A stretch of DNA of 60,000 nucleotides from Strigamia acuminata (GCA_949358305.1 OX442317.1:4098186-4158185), one strand, 5' to 3'; positions 24,197 through 34,780 are shown, counted from the first letter of the stretch. The notes: generated by a model not told the origin, from the sequence alone. A program made the numbers and translations.

Positions 24197-24635
24197 TATA
24201 AAATATATTTTCATTGGATGCGAGCACGGATTTTGAAAGTCAAAGGTTAAGAAGCGAGGACGTAGAGGGTCTATCGCCACTTTCGGATAAGTCGAGATTG
24301 GTCGGACTCAGGGCTGGACTGGGAACAAATTTAGTACCGGGAAATCTGGATGGGTCGGGCCACAGGTACGGGCTGTGATGGGCCAGGGACGGGCCACGGT
24401 GGGCCTGCCACGGGCCACACGCCACCAGGAAATTCCCGGTAGCTCGCCGGGCTGGTCCAGCAGTGGTTGGGCTTGTTAGTTTAACCGTTTGAACTATGTT
24501 AGCTGCAGCCACTGTTCTATGTTTAAGTGAAGCGGCTTCATTACGCTATGTGCAGCGAGAAAGTCGTCTTACTTTCTTATGTAAGGATGGAGAGGAACAT
24601 AGACATAAGTGTTTATAAGGAGAGGAAGAGCTCAC

Positions 24636-24842
24636 AATGCTGATCACTTGTTCCCACTAGAACACAGAAGTTAAGCAGCAATGAATGTGGCAAGGATCAT
24701 TATTTGCCCGGTCTATCTTTTAATACTGTTGTTAGGGTAAGACGAGAGACTGAGTCAAGATTTATGTCATTGAATATCAATGGATTTTTATGCCACCTGG
24801 TAGATAAACTTAAAACAGCTAAACCGAAGGGAAAGTCCACGA
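24636..24842 (+). repeat. 5S-rRNA-like fragment joined to a dispersed repeat
   Basis: ttcccactagaacacagaag with ttaagcag after it resembles the internal part of 5S rRNA. From 24696 on, a block (cattatttgcccggtctatc onward) is repeated at about 33350-33486 with about 90 percent identity by eye. This looks like a 5S-derived SINE-like or other dispersed repeat. The shared open frame (PGLSFNTVVR...NGFLC) is present in both copies but shows no known domain. Confidence 0.6.
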
Positions 24843-25349
24843 CTGTACTTGGACACGTGAGGTGCTGGCAATCGCAGTTATTTGCTAGGTACTGTTCCTA
24901 TGGAAAGGAAATCTGCCAACCACCTCAACTGGTTTTCTGTGGTTTTCCCAGTTGTCAGTGCAAATGCAAGGTTGGATCCCAAAAAGGCAATCAATCAAAT
25001 GAATTTAAGAAGTAGAAAATAGGCCTCAGTATCAATTGATTTGTGGGAATAAAGTGTCTTATTAAAAAACAGGGCAGTTTAATATGACACTTGATGATTA
25101 TTTTAAAAAAGGATTGAAAAGCCTTGTTAGTGAAGAGGAATTGTGAACTAGCCAAGTTTTGTTATTTTAGAAGACAAATGCAAGATGTGTTATTGCTGTA
25201 GAAGTGCACCAATGCTTGTGAATGCTTGTCTTGCATGAGTGCTTGTTGCTATGGCAAATGGTCGTTTGCTCACATATGTTATCCATCCATGTGTAGCTTG
25301 TTAGGACCTTAATTTGCTCATTTCTGGTTTCTAATTTTTCTTATTGCAG

Positions 25350-25600
25350 CAACTAGACATCTTTACTTGTTCCTAGTATGTTTGACGATTTTATTTCTGC
25401 CGTGTGTCTGTGATGGCGGTCGTTGCAATTATTTGTGCAGCGTGGAGCAGCTCCGCGACAAATGTGAGCGATGTATGTCGCGGGTTCCCATGCGGTTTGG
25501 CAAACGGGCCCACAATAACCACTCCCATTGGTGGAGGGACGAGTCCGGCACGAGATGGTTATGTTTCTCCGAAGTTGATTCACCCACATGGCGAAATTGA
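25350..25600 (+). CDS. Exon encoding a putative four-cysteine RFamide-type peptide precursor
   Basis: After a ttattgcag acceptor the frame reads RHLYLFLVCLTILFLPCVCD, a hydrophobic signal-like segment, then GRCNYLC, SVEQLRDKCERC and MSRVPMRFGKR, followed by a His/Trp-rich tail ending PTWRN-stop at 25600. The Gly-Lys-Arg after PMRF is a classic amidation and dibasic cleavage signal, giving a predicted ...RVPMRF-amide preceded by C-x3-C-x8-C-x2-C. There is no ATG in frame in this exon, so an upstream exon supplying the start (phase 1) is needed; I did not find it. GC content is higher than in the flanks, which fits coding. No known family recognised. Confidence 0.45.
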
Positions 25601-25914
25601 TGTAGTTTTTCTTCGTACAGCATAAATCATAATGATAACAACAACTAAATTGTCCAGGACAACTGTACACAAGTTCTGTAACCTGATATTTAATTTTTTG
25701 TTTTCTGTTCATTTGTTCCACTCTGATTCTCGAATTGAAGTGATTGTATACTGTGTTCTTTGCTTTTCATAAATAACATATAACTAAACAATGCATTCGA
25801 AAAGGTCTTTTATTCCACTTTGTTTTATCTCCTGGATCTCCAATAAGTTAATCCTCGTGGAGATTGTGGATACTGAAAGGAGCAGGACATCCAAGGTTAG
25901 TAAAAAATGACAAA

Positions 25915-26000
25915 TTGGTCCAGACTCTGAAGGAGTTGCTATGCTAGTCGGGAGTTGAACCTAGACAAGTGCTCGGCCAATTGAGCTGAACGGGACACCA
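25915..26000 (-). repeat. tRNA-like SINE fragment
   Basis: On the minus strand, tcagctcaattggccgagca resembles a tRNA A box and ggttcaactcc matches a B box, but the spacing is too short for a folded tRNA. Likely a tRNA-derived SINE remnant. Confidence 0.4.
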
Positions 26001-26108
26001 AAAGAATCACAAGCCTAAACGTCATGACGACCACATAAAAATGATTAACTACGGTATTGGTATCAACTGATATTTAGGAGGACAATGTCGGTATCGGAAA
26101 ATTTTTGT

Positions 26109-26231
26109 GCAGTAGAACCTCGATAATCGGAACACCAGCTATATGAAATCTAATGTTCGATTATCCGAACAATTCGGTTTTATGAACACCCATGTCCCCA
26201 ATTAGTTCGGTTAATCGAGGTTCTACAGTAT
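26109..26231. mobile_element. Short MITE with gtagaacctcgat termini
   Basis: The left end cagtagaacctcgataatcg and the right end cggttaatcgaggttctaca are inverted repeats with two or three mismatches. Size about 123 bp. Confidence 0.75.
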
Positions 26232-26988
26232 CGGTCAAACCCTAATTGTAAGACGCACCCTGTTTTGAGGTATACTCTATGGGACTACAGATTGTAAAGT
26301 GCCTTTTTGACTGCAACTAGAGTATAGAACTACGTCTAAGAGGTCAATCCTTGAAACGGAATTGGAAACCAAGCTTGCTGACTGGTCAAAAGCTATAAAA
26401 AACAATAAAAATTTATGTTGCGGCTGAGTTACTATTACTGTAGCCTTTAAACTTTTGTTAGAGATGTTTATGTGGGGGAAAAGTGCGTCTTAGAATTGAA
26501 GAAATACGGTATTTTCTTCCAGAAAACAGCATTAAGTGAAATCAGCTCTAAGTGTAAAGTTATCGGCGAAATATGAAGAAATGCTGATTACTTTAGGGAG
26601 TTGGTGATGTTTGGGAATGCAATGCCCGAAAGACAAAATACTCAATCTCTAGTTAACCCAATACTAAAAAAAAAATTATTTTTGTTATTGAAATTACACC
26701 AATGGCGTAATTGATGTATTTTGTCTTATTTCAGAGGTAAAAATAACACAAACAATTCTCAAGACAATTATATAGTTCTGTAAAAACCGTTTAGTGTCGT
26801 GTTGCTTCCAAGAATACAATCTGCCCTAAGATTTTTATCTCTTCTTTGTTTTTCCCAGCAGTTTTTATTTACTTCGATTTTTTTTACATTTCTTTCTTTT
26901 AAGTTTGAAACAATATATCTGGAATATGAATCTGAAAGGAATAGAAAATTCCAGGCAAGTTTTGAATTAATAGCTAAGAATGGTTCTC

Positions 26989-27078
26989 CATGCTCCAGTT
27001 CCCACTAGAACCCAGAAGTTAAGCTGAATTGGGTCTGTCAGTACATGGATGGGTAACCGGCTGGGAATCTCAGTTGTT
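26989..27078 (+). repeat. 5S-rRNA-derived sequence
   Basis: cccactagaacccagaagtt, aagctgaattgggtctgtca, gtacatggatgggtaaccgg and ctgggaatctcagtt follow the order of the 3' two-thirds of eukaryotic 5S rRNA, including the internal promoter region. The start of the 5S gene is missing or diverged, so this is a 5S pseudogene or SINE3-type head rather than a functional gene. Confidence 0.65.
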
Positions 27079-27463
27079 TCTCATTCTTGTCTGACTAAAG
27101 CTAGGTATAGGGGCGACGCAATGCAACCAACGCAAGGAAAAATTAGTCAAACACAACACAGAGTCTGTTCCCACTGTAGGGCACGTGTGAACAGAGCTGA
27201 AACAATTGATGTTGCGCCTGGTCAATCAGATGGTTTTAATGAAACCTGGAATTGGATCTATTTCTAGAACTAGTTCCAGAATCCGAAAATGGCGGCCTGT
27301 TTGCATGTGGCAAAGTCTCGCCAACCAAACGTGAATCTACGAGAGTTGGAGTCGATCGTGATTGGTTGGCCGCAAGACCTTTTCTTGCGTTGCGTCGCTT
27401 ACTTCAACTTGGAGTTGAAGCAGGAATTGGCGGCAGTTTTCTTGCGTTGCGTCTAGTGTGGAC

Positions 27464-28042
27464 CAGTGTTTTTCATTGGCAAAAAAACCGTACCCGTTAC
27501 CCGCCGGTTACCCGTCTCCAAAAAAATTCTCTACCCGTACCCGCCCGTACCCGCTCGTACCCGACCCATACCCGTCCCGTACCCGAACGCGATGCGGTTT
27601 AAGTAAATCTTTTTGGACTGAGGTCTTGAAAGAATTAACAACCTTTGGCGACGATGACGAAGAGGAGGACTGCATATTGTTGTGTTATTTTAATCGTAAC
27701 AAAGTGTAAAAGTGGTCGTGGCGTGAACAATGCACAATGTAATGTATATACAGATACAGAATACAGATACACTGATACACACGACACACGTGCAACGTGA
27801 AGTGAATCGTATAATGTACATATTTAATTTCCGACGCTAGCGCCACGGCGTGGCGTTAACGTCGTAAATTAAATATGTACGTTGTACGTTGTACGACAAA
27901 ACGTGTCGTACATATTTACATTTTACACAACAACGCGCACCCGCGCGTACCCGTCAGACCTGTACCCGTACCCGCCCGTACCCTACGGGTACGGGCGGGT
28001 ACGGGTATGGGTACGGGTACGGGTACCCAATGAAAAACTCTG
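27464..28042. mobile_element. hAT-like non-autonomous element, 579 bp, 8-bp TSD
   Basis: TIRs cagtgtttttcattgg and ccaatgaaaaactctg (one mismatch) are flanked by the perfect 8-bp duplication gtgtggac (27456-27463 and 28043-28050). Subterminal tacccgtacccgc-type repeats occur in opposite orientations at the two ends (27490-27590 and 27935-28030). An 8-bp TSD and CAGTG...CATTGG termini fit hAT. No transposase is present. Confidence 0.9.
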
Positions 28043-28050
28043 GTGTGGAC

Positions 28051-28668
28051 ACATGTGTGAACCTAACTTAAGGTATTGTTTCCAGGGCATTCGTTGTACT
28101 CAATCTTCTTTTTCTTCAATTACTCAATGAAGTGACTCAAAGAAGTGAATTCTCGATTAAACACACAAAAAACTGACCAGAACTAAAAATATAGCTAGCT
28201 TCAACATGTGATCACATTAGCCAATAGCAGGTGCAGAAGAGAGAAGTCACTTAGTGTGTTATTGGCTGTATTGAACACTTCTATAAGTCAAAGAAGTCAT
28301 TTCAATTTCACTTAATCTTAATCCTCTTATTTGAATTCTTTCAAGTTGACTTCTCAGAGATGTAAAAAACGTCATATCCTGTTTGGAGAAGTCATTTCAG
28401 ACGAATAAATCAATTCGTTTTTTGCAGATTCAATGCACCTATTATCCGCTACCTGCCTCCAACTAGGTTTTCTGTGGTTCAATTCTACTTACGGGGCCAT
28501 GACCATGCCAAGTGTTACACTACTCAATACACTTATACAGTAGTTATTTTAGGCTTAACCTGAACAAATGCACTACAGAAAAAAATATTTTTTTACCATT
28601 TTTTATTTCCTATAACTGACATTTCAAAATGATAAATTGTTAAATGGCCAAATTATCTCTCACAAAGA
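28051..28668. other. Intergenic DNA with aagtcattt/agaagtgact repeats
   Basis: Several copies of aagaagtcatttca and related inverted motifs suggest a degraded MITE between about 28120 and 28430. No gene seen. Confidence 0.45.
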
Positions 28669-29252
28669 CTATTTTCCAGGGGAATTGTAGGATTCTATGT
28701 ACTTTGTAGTAGATGCCGCATGCTGTGCATACTTTGCATCACATCCATCCGAAGCACCAGGAATACCTATAGTAGCATCATCGCATGTATCGCGTCTCCT
28801 GTTTAAAAGACAAGAAATACGATTAGATATTCAGATTATTAATACTAACATCAGAAATAAATTGTCATTTCTGTAACAATCACAGAAGTTATTTTATGTA
28901 ACAATGGACGGGTAGACCCATCATTATTGGACACACCTTAAGTGTTAGATTTGTGGAATAATTTTGAAATACAGTCGAAACTCTTTATAACGAATCGTAA
29001 GGAACTCAAAAAATCGATACGTTATAAGGAGAATTTGTTATATCCAATTTTTTTAACATGGTGTTCTATGGCCAGCCAACCAAACCGGCCATTTTTAGGT
29101 ATTCGTTATATCGATAATTCGTTATATCGCGATTTGTTATAAAGAGTTTCGACTGTATTGGGAAAGTGTCTGTACCTTACTAGCGGTTGATTGCTGGATA
29201 TGCAATGAATGAAAACGAGCAAGCTGATGACGATTAACGTACGAGAAGCCAT
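28669..29252 (-). CDS. Amidated two-cysteine peptide precursor A
   Basis: Two exons. Exon 1 (29176-29252) encodes the signal peptide MASRTLIVISLLVFIHC and ends NQPLV plus AG. Exon 2 (28669-28798) starts RRR, a tribasic cleavage site, then encodes one peptide, DTCDDATIGIPGASDGCDAK followed by YAQHAASTTKYIESYNSPGK and a stop. The single Lys after Gly gives a predicted C-terminal Pro-amide. Total 68 residues. The layout is a two-Cys loop, a helix-prone segment and a Pro-amide end. A TATA-like tataaaa lies about 40 bp upstream of the start. It is paralogous to the genes at 30400 and 32525 (same strand, same exon 1 phase). The layout is loosely like calcitonin-type peptides, but the 12-residue loop is longer; homology not claimed. 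Confidence 0.82.
28972..29155. mobile_element. pogo/Tigger-like MITE, 184 bp, in intron of precursor A
   Basis: TIRs cagtcgaaactctttataac and gttataaagagtttcgactg with TA on each side. It inserted in the intron between exon 2 and exon 1 of precursor A. Confidence 0.88.
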
Positions 29253-29870
29253 GTTTGTAACTGATGACCGCTTTGGGTTGTCTTGTGTCTTTTATACGGC
29301 AAAAACTGATGCACATCTGTTGGGTGCTTGTTTTGATCTCTAGTGAAGTGTGTTAAGGAGTAAACTTGATGATGTTATTGTTTCTATTTGAGATTTCCCA
29401 ATTTAGGGTCACGCTAACTATACTTAGTTAAACAGATGTGAAATTGTTGACGAGTGTCTTTGACTCTTGATGCAATTAAACATGTTTTATCGTTTAAATG
29501 TCATGCGCATGCCCTCTGTGTCTGAAAGCAGATTAAATCGGCTGCCATTTTTTAAATTAGATCGAGTAGTTTTTAAAAAAAAAACCGTGTGGTAATTAAT
29601 CCTCGAGCAGATAATGGGCACTGGAAGAAGAAAAACATTTCGGGCTAAATTCGACTCTTAATCATCGGTAGTCCCTTTAACATGAGGCACTAATTGACTA
29701 AATGTGGTAATTGCTTCGATGTTCTTGAGCTTGTTGTTCCGAGGCAGGCTGTGGATTGGTAAATGATATTAGAATATAATTTTCACGAATATTTTAATAA
29801 GAAATTCGATTGATTTAATTCTTTCTTTTATGCTTTTGTTTTTATTTTGTGATTGAATTGATTTAGTAGC

Positions 29871-30083
29871 TGCATTCAAAAACTCTAAAACGTATGCAAA
29901 ACTCGTTTCGTGTTTGTACGTGACTTACATTGAAATAGAACATAGAATAATATTTGTTCTTGATCTAAGATGATTTGGAAATATGGTGCTCACTCAAATA
30001 GGAATATTATGTTATTCAATGGGAATGACGTCACGTACAAACACGAAACGAGTTTTAGAGGCGTTTTAGAGTTTTTGAATGCA
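29871..30083. mobile_element. MITE with about 50-bp terminal inverted repeats
   Basis: tgcattcaaaaactctaaaa at the left and ttttagagtttttgaatgca at the right, with the similarity continuing through ctcgtttcgtgtttgtacgt. It lies between precursors A and B. Confidence 0.85.
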
Positions 30084-30399
30084 CCTAGTGTTTTTTTTTT
30101 CATTTCTGGAGAACTGAAATTTTAGTAAAATTGTCATTGTTTCTAAGAAATACACTCTGCTCTTATGATTGTTTTCACAAATAACACATTCCAAAATAAC
30201 TTATTCCCACTTTTTATTTACTTTGATTGTTTAAAACAATAAATTCAGATCATGGGCTTAGGGAGAAACAGAAAATTGGAGATTAATTAATTTCGCTTAT
30301 TATAATTAGAAGCTTCTTAATGAGGTGCGGTTTTCCGAGTGATTGGCGAGTGTTGTTGAATTGGGCATCAGTCCTTTTACGAACCAATTGATCTACGTT

Positions 30400-30658
30400 T
30401 TACTTGCCAGGATTGTTTCCATATGCAAAATGCTGTGCGGTTTTTGCGGCATTATACGCCCGCCACGTTTCACATCCATCCAGATCAAAAGTTAACGATC
30501 CATACTGACAACCTCTGGGATATCTGTTTAAAAGAATGATTAAAAATGTGATTAAAAGAATGATTGTATTTGAATCAGTACCTTTCGAACTCTGGGTTTC
30601 CTAAAACGCAATGAATAAAAACGAGCACACAAATGACGACTAACTTGCTAGAGAGCAT
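30400..30658 (-). CDS. Amidated two-cysteine peptide precursor B
   Basis: Exon 1 (30582-30658) encodes MLSSKLVVICVLVFIHCVLG and ends NPEFE plus AG at the gtac donor. Exon 2 (30400-30523) reads RYPRGCQYGSLTFDLDGCET, then WRAYNAAKTAQHFAYGNNPG and K-stop. One peptide with a C...DGC loop (11 residues between cysteines) and a NNP-amide signal at the very end. Total 66 residues. Exon 1 has exactly the length and phase of precursor A (77 bp). Cleavage before the peptide would be at a single Arg or the signal peptidase site, because there is no dibasic site. Same strand and family as A and C. Confidence 0.8.
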
Positions 30659-30899
30659 GTTGACTACTGAAGAGTTCTAAGGAGGATTCGTTCATCTGTT
30701 TTCATTTCTCGAGGTGATTATATTAATTGACTTAATATGACGTGCAACAGGAAACTACATCAATATAGTTCTTCAAACTCTCCAAATTGCAAAAAACTAC
30801 TGACTCACTTTTATTCTTAAATCAAAAGAGGTAAAAAAGGGGAGTTTTAATGATGATAAAACTCGATAAATTACACAAAAATATTTTATAAATCAATTA

Positions 30900-31240
30900 C
30901 AATACACAATAATAACACTTGCAAAATGAAATAAATGAATAACACTTTAAGTTGATAAGCTCCCCCTTTGGGGTTCGCTTCACCACCACACAATTCTCAT
31001 CTTAAAAACTCGCTAGTTAAATTAAGAGATTTTTTAAACTTAATAAATTTTAAATTTTTGTTTTTCTAGTTTCTAATCACCAGCCCACCTGTCTCTTAGT
31101 AGTAAACACAGTGAATACAAGTGTGAACCAGTTTTGCTACTGCTATTAACAGCTTGCATAGTAATATTAACTCAAACTCTTTGCTGATGGTAAGTGAGAG
31201 AGTTCCAACTGTTATTGCGTAGAACGCAATGTGTTAATGT
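30900..31240. other. Intergenic DNA between precursor B and a promoter-like remnant
   Basis: No open exon of the peptide family was found. See the promoter-like remnant at 31240-31440. Confidence 0.4.
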
Positions 31241-31440
31241 GTTATTTATGATGAGTTTGTGGAGTGTTTTATAAGTGAAGTGATGAAAGTCTGTTTTGAT
31301 TACCTGTGAGGTGGCGTTCGTAGCATCTGTCTAGGGCGATTGGTTTAAAGTTGTTTTATTTTTTTTTATTTCTTCTCTGTCGTGGCTTCGCAATCGCGGT
31401 GCCGATGAGGTTGAGCGGTTTGTTAATTAAAGGGAAACTC
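31240..31440 (-). promoter_or_regulatory. Promoter-like segment duplicated from precursor C, no intact gene behind it
   Basis: gtctgttttgattacctgtg, a TATA-like ttataa just before it, and a downstream tcttctctgtcg...ttgttaattaaag block match, in order, the region 34000-34205 upstream of precursor C. In the minus-strand direction no signal-peptide exon follows at the expected position, so this looks like the remnant of a fourth gene copy. Confidence 0.5.
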
Positions 31441-31885
31441 GAGATTCGAGACTGTAAAATAATTAAATGCCGAGTGCTGGCGGTTTTCGTTTGGTTTTCA
31501 CACGAGTTACTAACATTGAATGAAAAATAATGAAACGGGACAACATAACGAATAAATCCATTTTGAAAAGATTTATTTTTGCTTTAAAATAATTTTTTAT
31601 TTTTTTTGTTGTTGTTGATTATTTACATTTTATCTTTAAATTAATATAATTAAAATCATCGGATTCGAAACTCGACATTTTCATAGTTGCAGATTCTATA
31701 AAATAAAACAAAATCAACATTAGGAGCGTTCAAAGTTTCGGTTTTTATCGTTTCTAAAGATGTGACCCAAAATTAACGCAAGATTTGAATTTGCCGCCAT
31801 TTGTGCAGTAAATTGTTGGCAACCCTGAAAAAAAAACAATTTGACAACCGAGAGTTTAGGGTTAGTAAAAATGGAGCGTTACACA

Positions 31886-32055
31886 GTTCTCTCTGCCGAA
31901 ATTGGATGATATTGATGTGGCCAATATGTGGTTTCAACAAGAAACAATTCAATTACTGCACGAGACATTTCCTGGTCGTGTACTCTCGTTTCGGTGATCA
32001 GAATTGCCAGCAAACCCGTGGACGCCATTTGCCCGATGTGTTATCCCATAAATAA
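31886..32055 (+). pseudogene. Degraded mariner/IS630-type transposase fragment
   Basis: DIDVANMWFQQETIQLLHET is followed in frame or after a shift by FPGRVLSRFGDQNCQQTRGR. This is the recognisable block around the second catalytic Asp of a Tc1/mariner-related transposase (MWFQQDGA...FPGRVISR...GD) with the catalytic region corrupted. No complete transposase is present. Confidence 0.6.
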
Positions 32056-32524
32056 CCCTATCTTATGTACTTTATGATTCAATAAAAAAATAACAATCTA
32101 AAGACTAAAAACTGTGTTTTCTATTTAATTCAAATCTTGCGTTAATTTTGGCATCAAAAACAGCCAAAATCCATCACCAAAAACCGCAAAAACCAAAACC
32201 AAGACTGGAGTGGTTTATGAATCGGGGTTTTGGTTTAGCACTAAATTTCACTCTCTGGTTTCCAGGAAATTGCACTCCTGTTTGATATTGTTGATTAATT
32301 TAAAAGAAAACCCTCTGGGATATGATTTATTTACAACCTAATCACATTCGAGTGGATGTGGTTGACAAAGCGTAACTGCTGGTTATGATTAATCGCGCGA
32401 GTGATCAGCGATCAATCGTGTTATCTTTACACGAGTTAAATTTATTGTAAATAGGGGTGGAATTAATTTAAAAAAGAAGTGTACGATTTAGTTTTTTGGG
32501 GCAAGCCTTTCTAGTTACCTCGTG

Positions 32525-33965
32525 TCAGTTCCTCGGACTGTCCTCTGAATTACTGTCATCGTTTTCCACTTGGCGTTTTCCGGGTGATTGCAGAGAGTTG
32601 AAGAATTCTCGAGCTTTCAACGCTTCCATTGCAGATTGGGCGTCACATCCGTCCATGAAGCCACCGAGACCCAACGCGCACACATTTCTCTTCCCAGGAC
32701 TGTTAATCGAATTTAAGAATTTCTCTTTCAGTCGAAGGTTGAGCGCATGCTGTGCCTCACAACCGTCCTTAGCGCCGGGAAAGCTCATACCGGACTCGCA
32801 GCTGCGTTTACTGTTCAAAAAGACACGAAACAAACAAACAAACAATCAATCCACGACCATTACTAAACACCTAATAACCAATTTCTGGGGTTGTAAATCA
32901 AAAACATTGATATCCGATAGCGGTTACAGTCATTTTAGCGATTTTTACAAAAAAGTCCCATTTTAGCTATCACGTTTTAGCGACAATAAGGTAATTTTCC
33001 AGTAGTGATCGACACGTTTTAGCAACGCGACATTTTAGCGACGCGACACGATTTACCGCGACAAGCCGGCTCAAAAAAGTGGTTTGCATAAAAAAACCAG
33101 TAAGGTTAGGTTCGTGGGGGGTCAAGGGGGGGCGCAGCCCTTCTTAGGAATTAAACCTAAACTATATGGTTAGGTTAATATTAGTGTTAGTATTAGTGCC
33201 GTTTTAGCGACCATCACTTTAGCGAACATGTCATTTTAGCGATTTTTGTGTCGCTAAAATGACATGTTTGCTAAAATGGTGTGTCGCTAAAATGAAGTAC
33301 ATCCAACAGATAGGGCTTCATGGTGCGGTTGTTAATACCCTCAGATTTAAATCATTATTTGCCCGGTCTATCTTTTAATACTGTTGTTAGGGCAAGACGA
33401 GAGACCGGGTCAAGATTGATGTCATTGAATCTCAATGGATTTTTATGCCGCCTGGTAGATAAAATTAAAACAGCTAAACCGAAGGGAAGTTTTTTTGTCT
33501 ATGACTGTACATTCCCGGTCATAAAAACTTTCGCCTTTTCCCATGCTAAGCATAGGGAAAAGCGACAAGTTTTATGACCGGGATCGTACATTGTGTCCAA
33601 GCCACTTGACCAGGCCGTTCAACAGCGGGAGGAAATCCCTCTGCCTTTCAGTGTCAAAATACGTTGAACTTCCTCAACAGATACGACAAAACGAGCTATA
33701 AAATCTTTCCAAAGTCTCCGGTACTTACTGCAGCTGAGCAAGTTGCTGATCCCATTCATTCACAAGTCGTTTCAAATTGGCGAGTTGTTGACGCCTGGAA
33801 AACAACTCTCTCGCGTCTCTAAACCCCCCCAAAAAAACAAGAAAAGCACATAAAAACACTCCAATTTGACGACGATCATTCGTACCTTTCCGCAAACTGA
33901 CTGGCAAACACGCATTGGATGAAAACGAGCGCGACGACGACGACGACTAACGTACGAGAGGCCAT
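32525..33965 (-). CDS. Amidated two-cysteine peptide precursor C with two peptide copies
   Basis: Three exons, 151 residues. Exon 1 (33886-33965) is the signal peptide MASRTLVVVVVALVFIQCVF. Exon 2 (33729-33818) is a charged spacer (RDARELFSRRQQLANLKRLV...). Exon 3 (32525-32810) opens with HKR and encodes peptide 1, SCESGMSFPGAKDGCEAQHA...KEKFLNSINSPGKR, then peptide 2, NVCALGLGGFMDGCDAQSAM...AREFFNSLQSPGKR, then an acidic tail ending EDSPRN. Both peptides have a Cys, 9-12 residues, DGC-[DE]-A-Q, a helix-prone stretch and N/Q-SP-amide. Clean KR and GKR sites bound each peptide. A TATA-like ttataa lies about 40 bp upstream of the start. Intron 2 holds transposon-derived repeats. It is the founder-like, longest member of the cluster. 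Confidence 0.87.
32930..33300. mobile_element. MITE-like repeat with cattttagcg termini
   Basis: cattttagcgattttt occurs in direct and inverted orientation near 32932, 33229 and 33250-33290, surrounding tttagcgacgcgacacg motifs. Located in intron 2 of precursor C. Confidence 0.6.
33345..33490 (+). repeat. Second copy of the dispersed repeat at 24696
   Basis: cattatttgcccggtctatc through cagctaaaccgaaggga matches 24696-24835 closely. It is followed by an inverted pair around the aaaactttcgccttttccca region (33500-33580). Confidence 0.75.
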
Positions 33966-34205
33966 GTTGGTTACTGGTGATCACTTTGGTTGCGGAGTGT
34001 CTTATAAGGGGATATATGTGCGTCTGCAGCACGTCTGTTTTGATTACCTGTGAAGTGTGGCGAGGGGGGGCAGGGGGGCAGTTGCATCTGTCATGGATGA
34101 GTGGCCCAGTGTTGTTTTTATCTTCTCTTCTGTCGCGGATTTCTCAATTGCGGATAGGGAGAGGTCGGGGCCGTCGGGGCCGTCGGGCGGGCTGTTAATT
34201 AAAGA

Positions 34206-34780
34206 AAAACGCCATCTGGATGGGTGCGGAGTGTGTGTGGTGATAAGCCGTCGTCGTTGCACGGTGGAATTGCGTTCCGCATCCAAATGAAGAGCCAATC
34301 CTAGTGATTGAATGCCGCCCTCGACGGGGTTTTATTAGGGGGATTGTTGATGCACTAGATTATTGTTTGTCCGTTCTTTTAATAAATTGAGCGGGGTTGA
34401 TTGGCGTTTGTTTGGGAAGTTTGGATATCTATATTGACTTTATTTTTGATGTTGTTTTTATTGCAAGATGGGATGACAGTGGAGTATTTATTTGTTTTCT
34501 TGGTTTATTAAGGATGGTCAATATGGACATGTATTTCTATTTCATTGGAAATTGGTAAAAGGTTTTTGTTTGTGCTCGGGAAACAATTTATGTGGTTTGA
34601 TGGTCAGTGAAGTTGAAGTTTTTGAAGGTTTTGGGGGGTTCATTTAGTGTAAAACTTGTAGGGGGTACGGATGTTGGAAATCTCGATGGTGAAGAGTTGG
34701 AATGTGTAAATCAGTGGCGAAACTTCGGATTTTCGGCTCCCATCTCCCATGTGTTTTCAAGCGAATTTGCATTTACAGGT
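34206..34780. other. Intergenic DNA
   Basis: No supported gene upstream of precursor C apart from its promoter region. Confidence 0.4.

Noticed and set aside
24240-24512. 90-codon minus-strand ORF, Pro/Ser/Ala-rich
   Set aside because: Lies in GC-richer sequence with repeated gggcca motifs beside a MITE; looks like a degraded repeat.
25915-26000. Functional tRNA gene
   Set aside because: A- and B-box-like motifs are too close together for a cloverleaf; better explained as a SINE remnant.
28669-33965. Outright assignment of the peptide cluster to the calcitonin family
   Set aside because: The overall plan is similar, but the cysteine loop is 9-12 residues rather than about 5-6 and no core sequence is shared. 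Homology cannot be claimed by eye.
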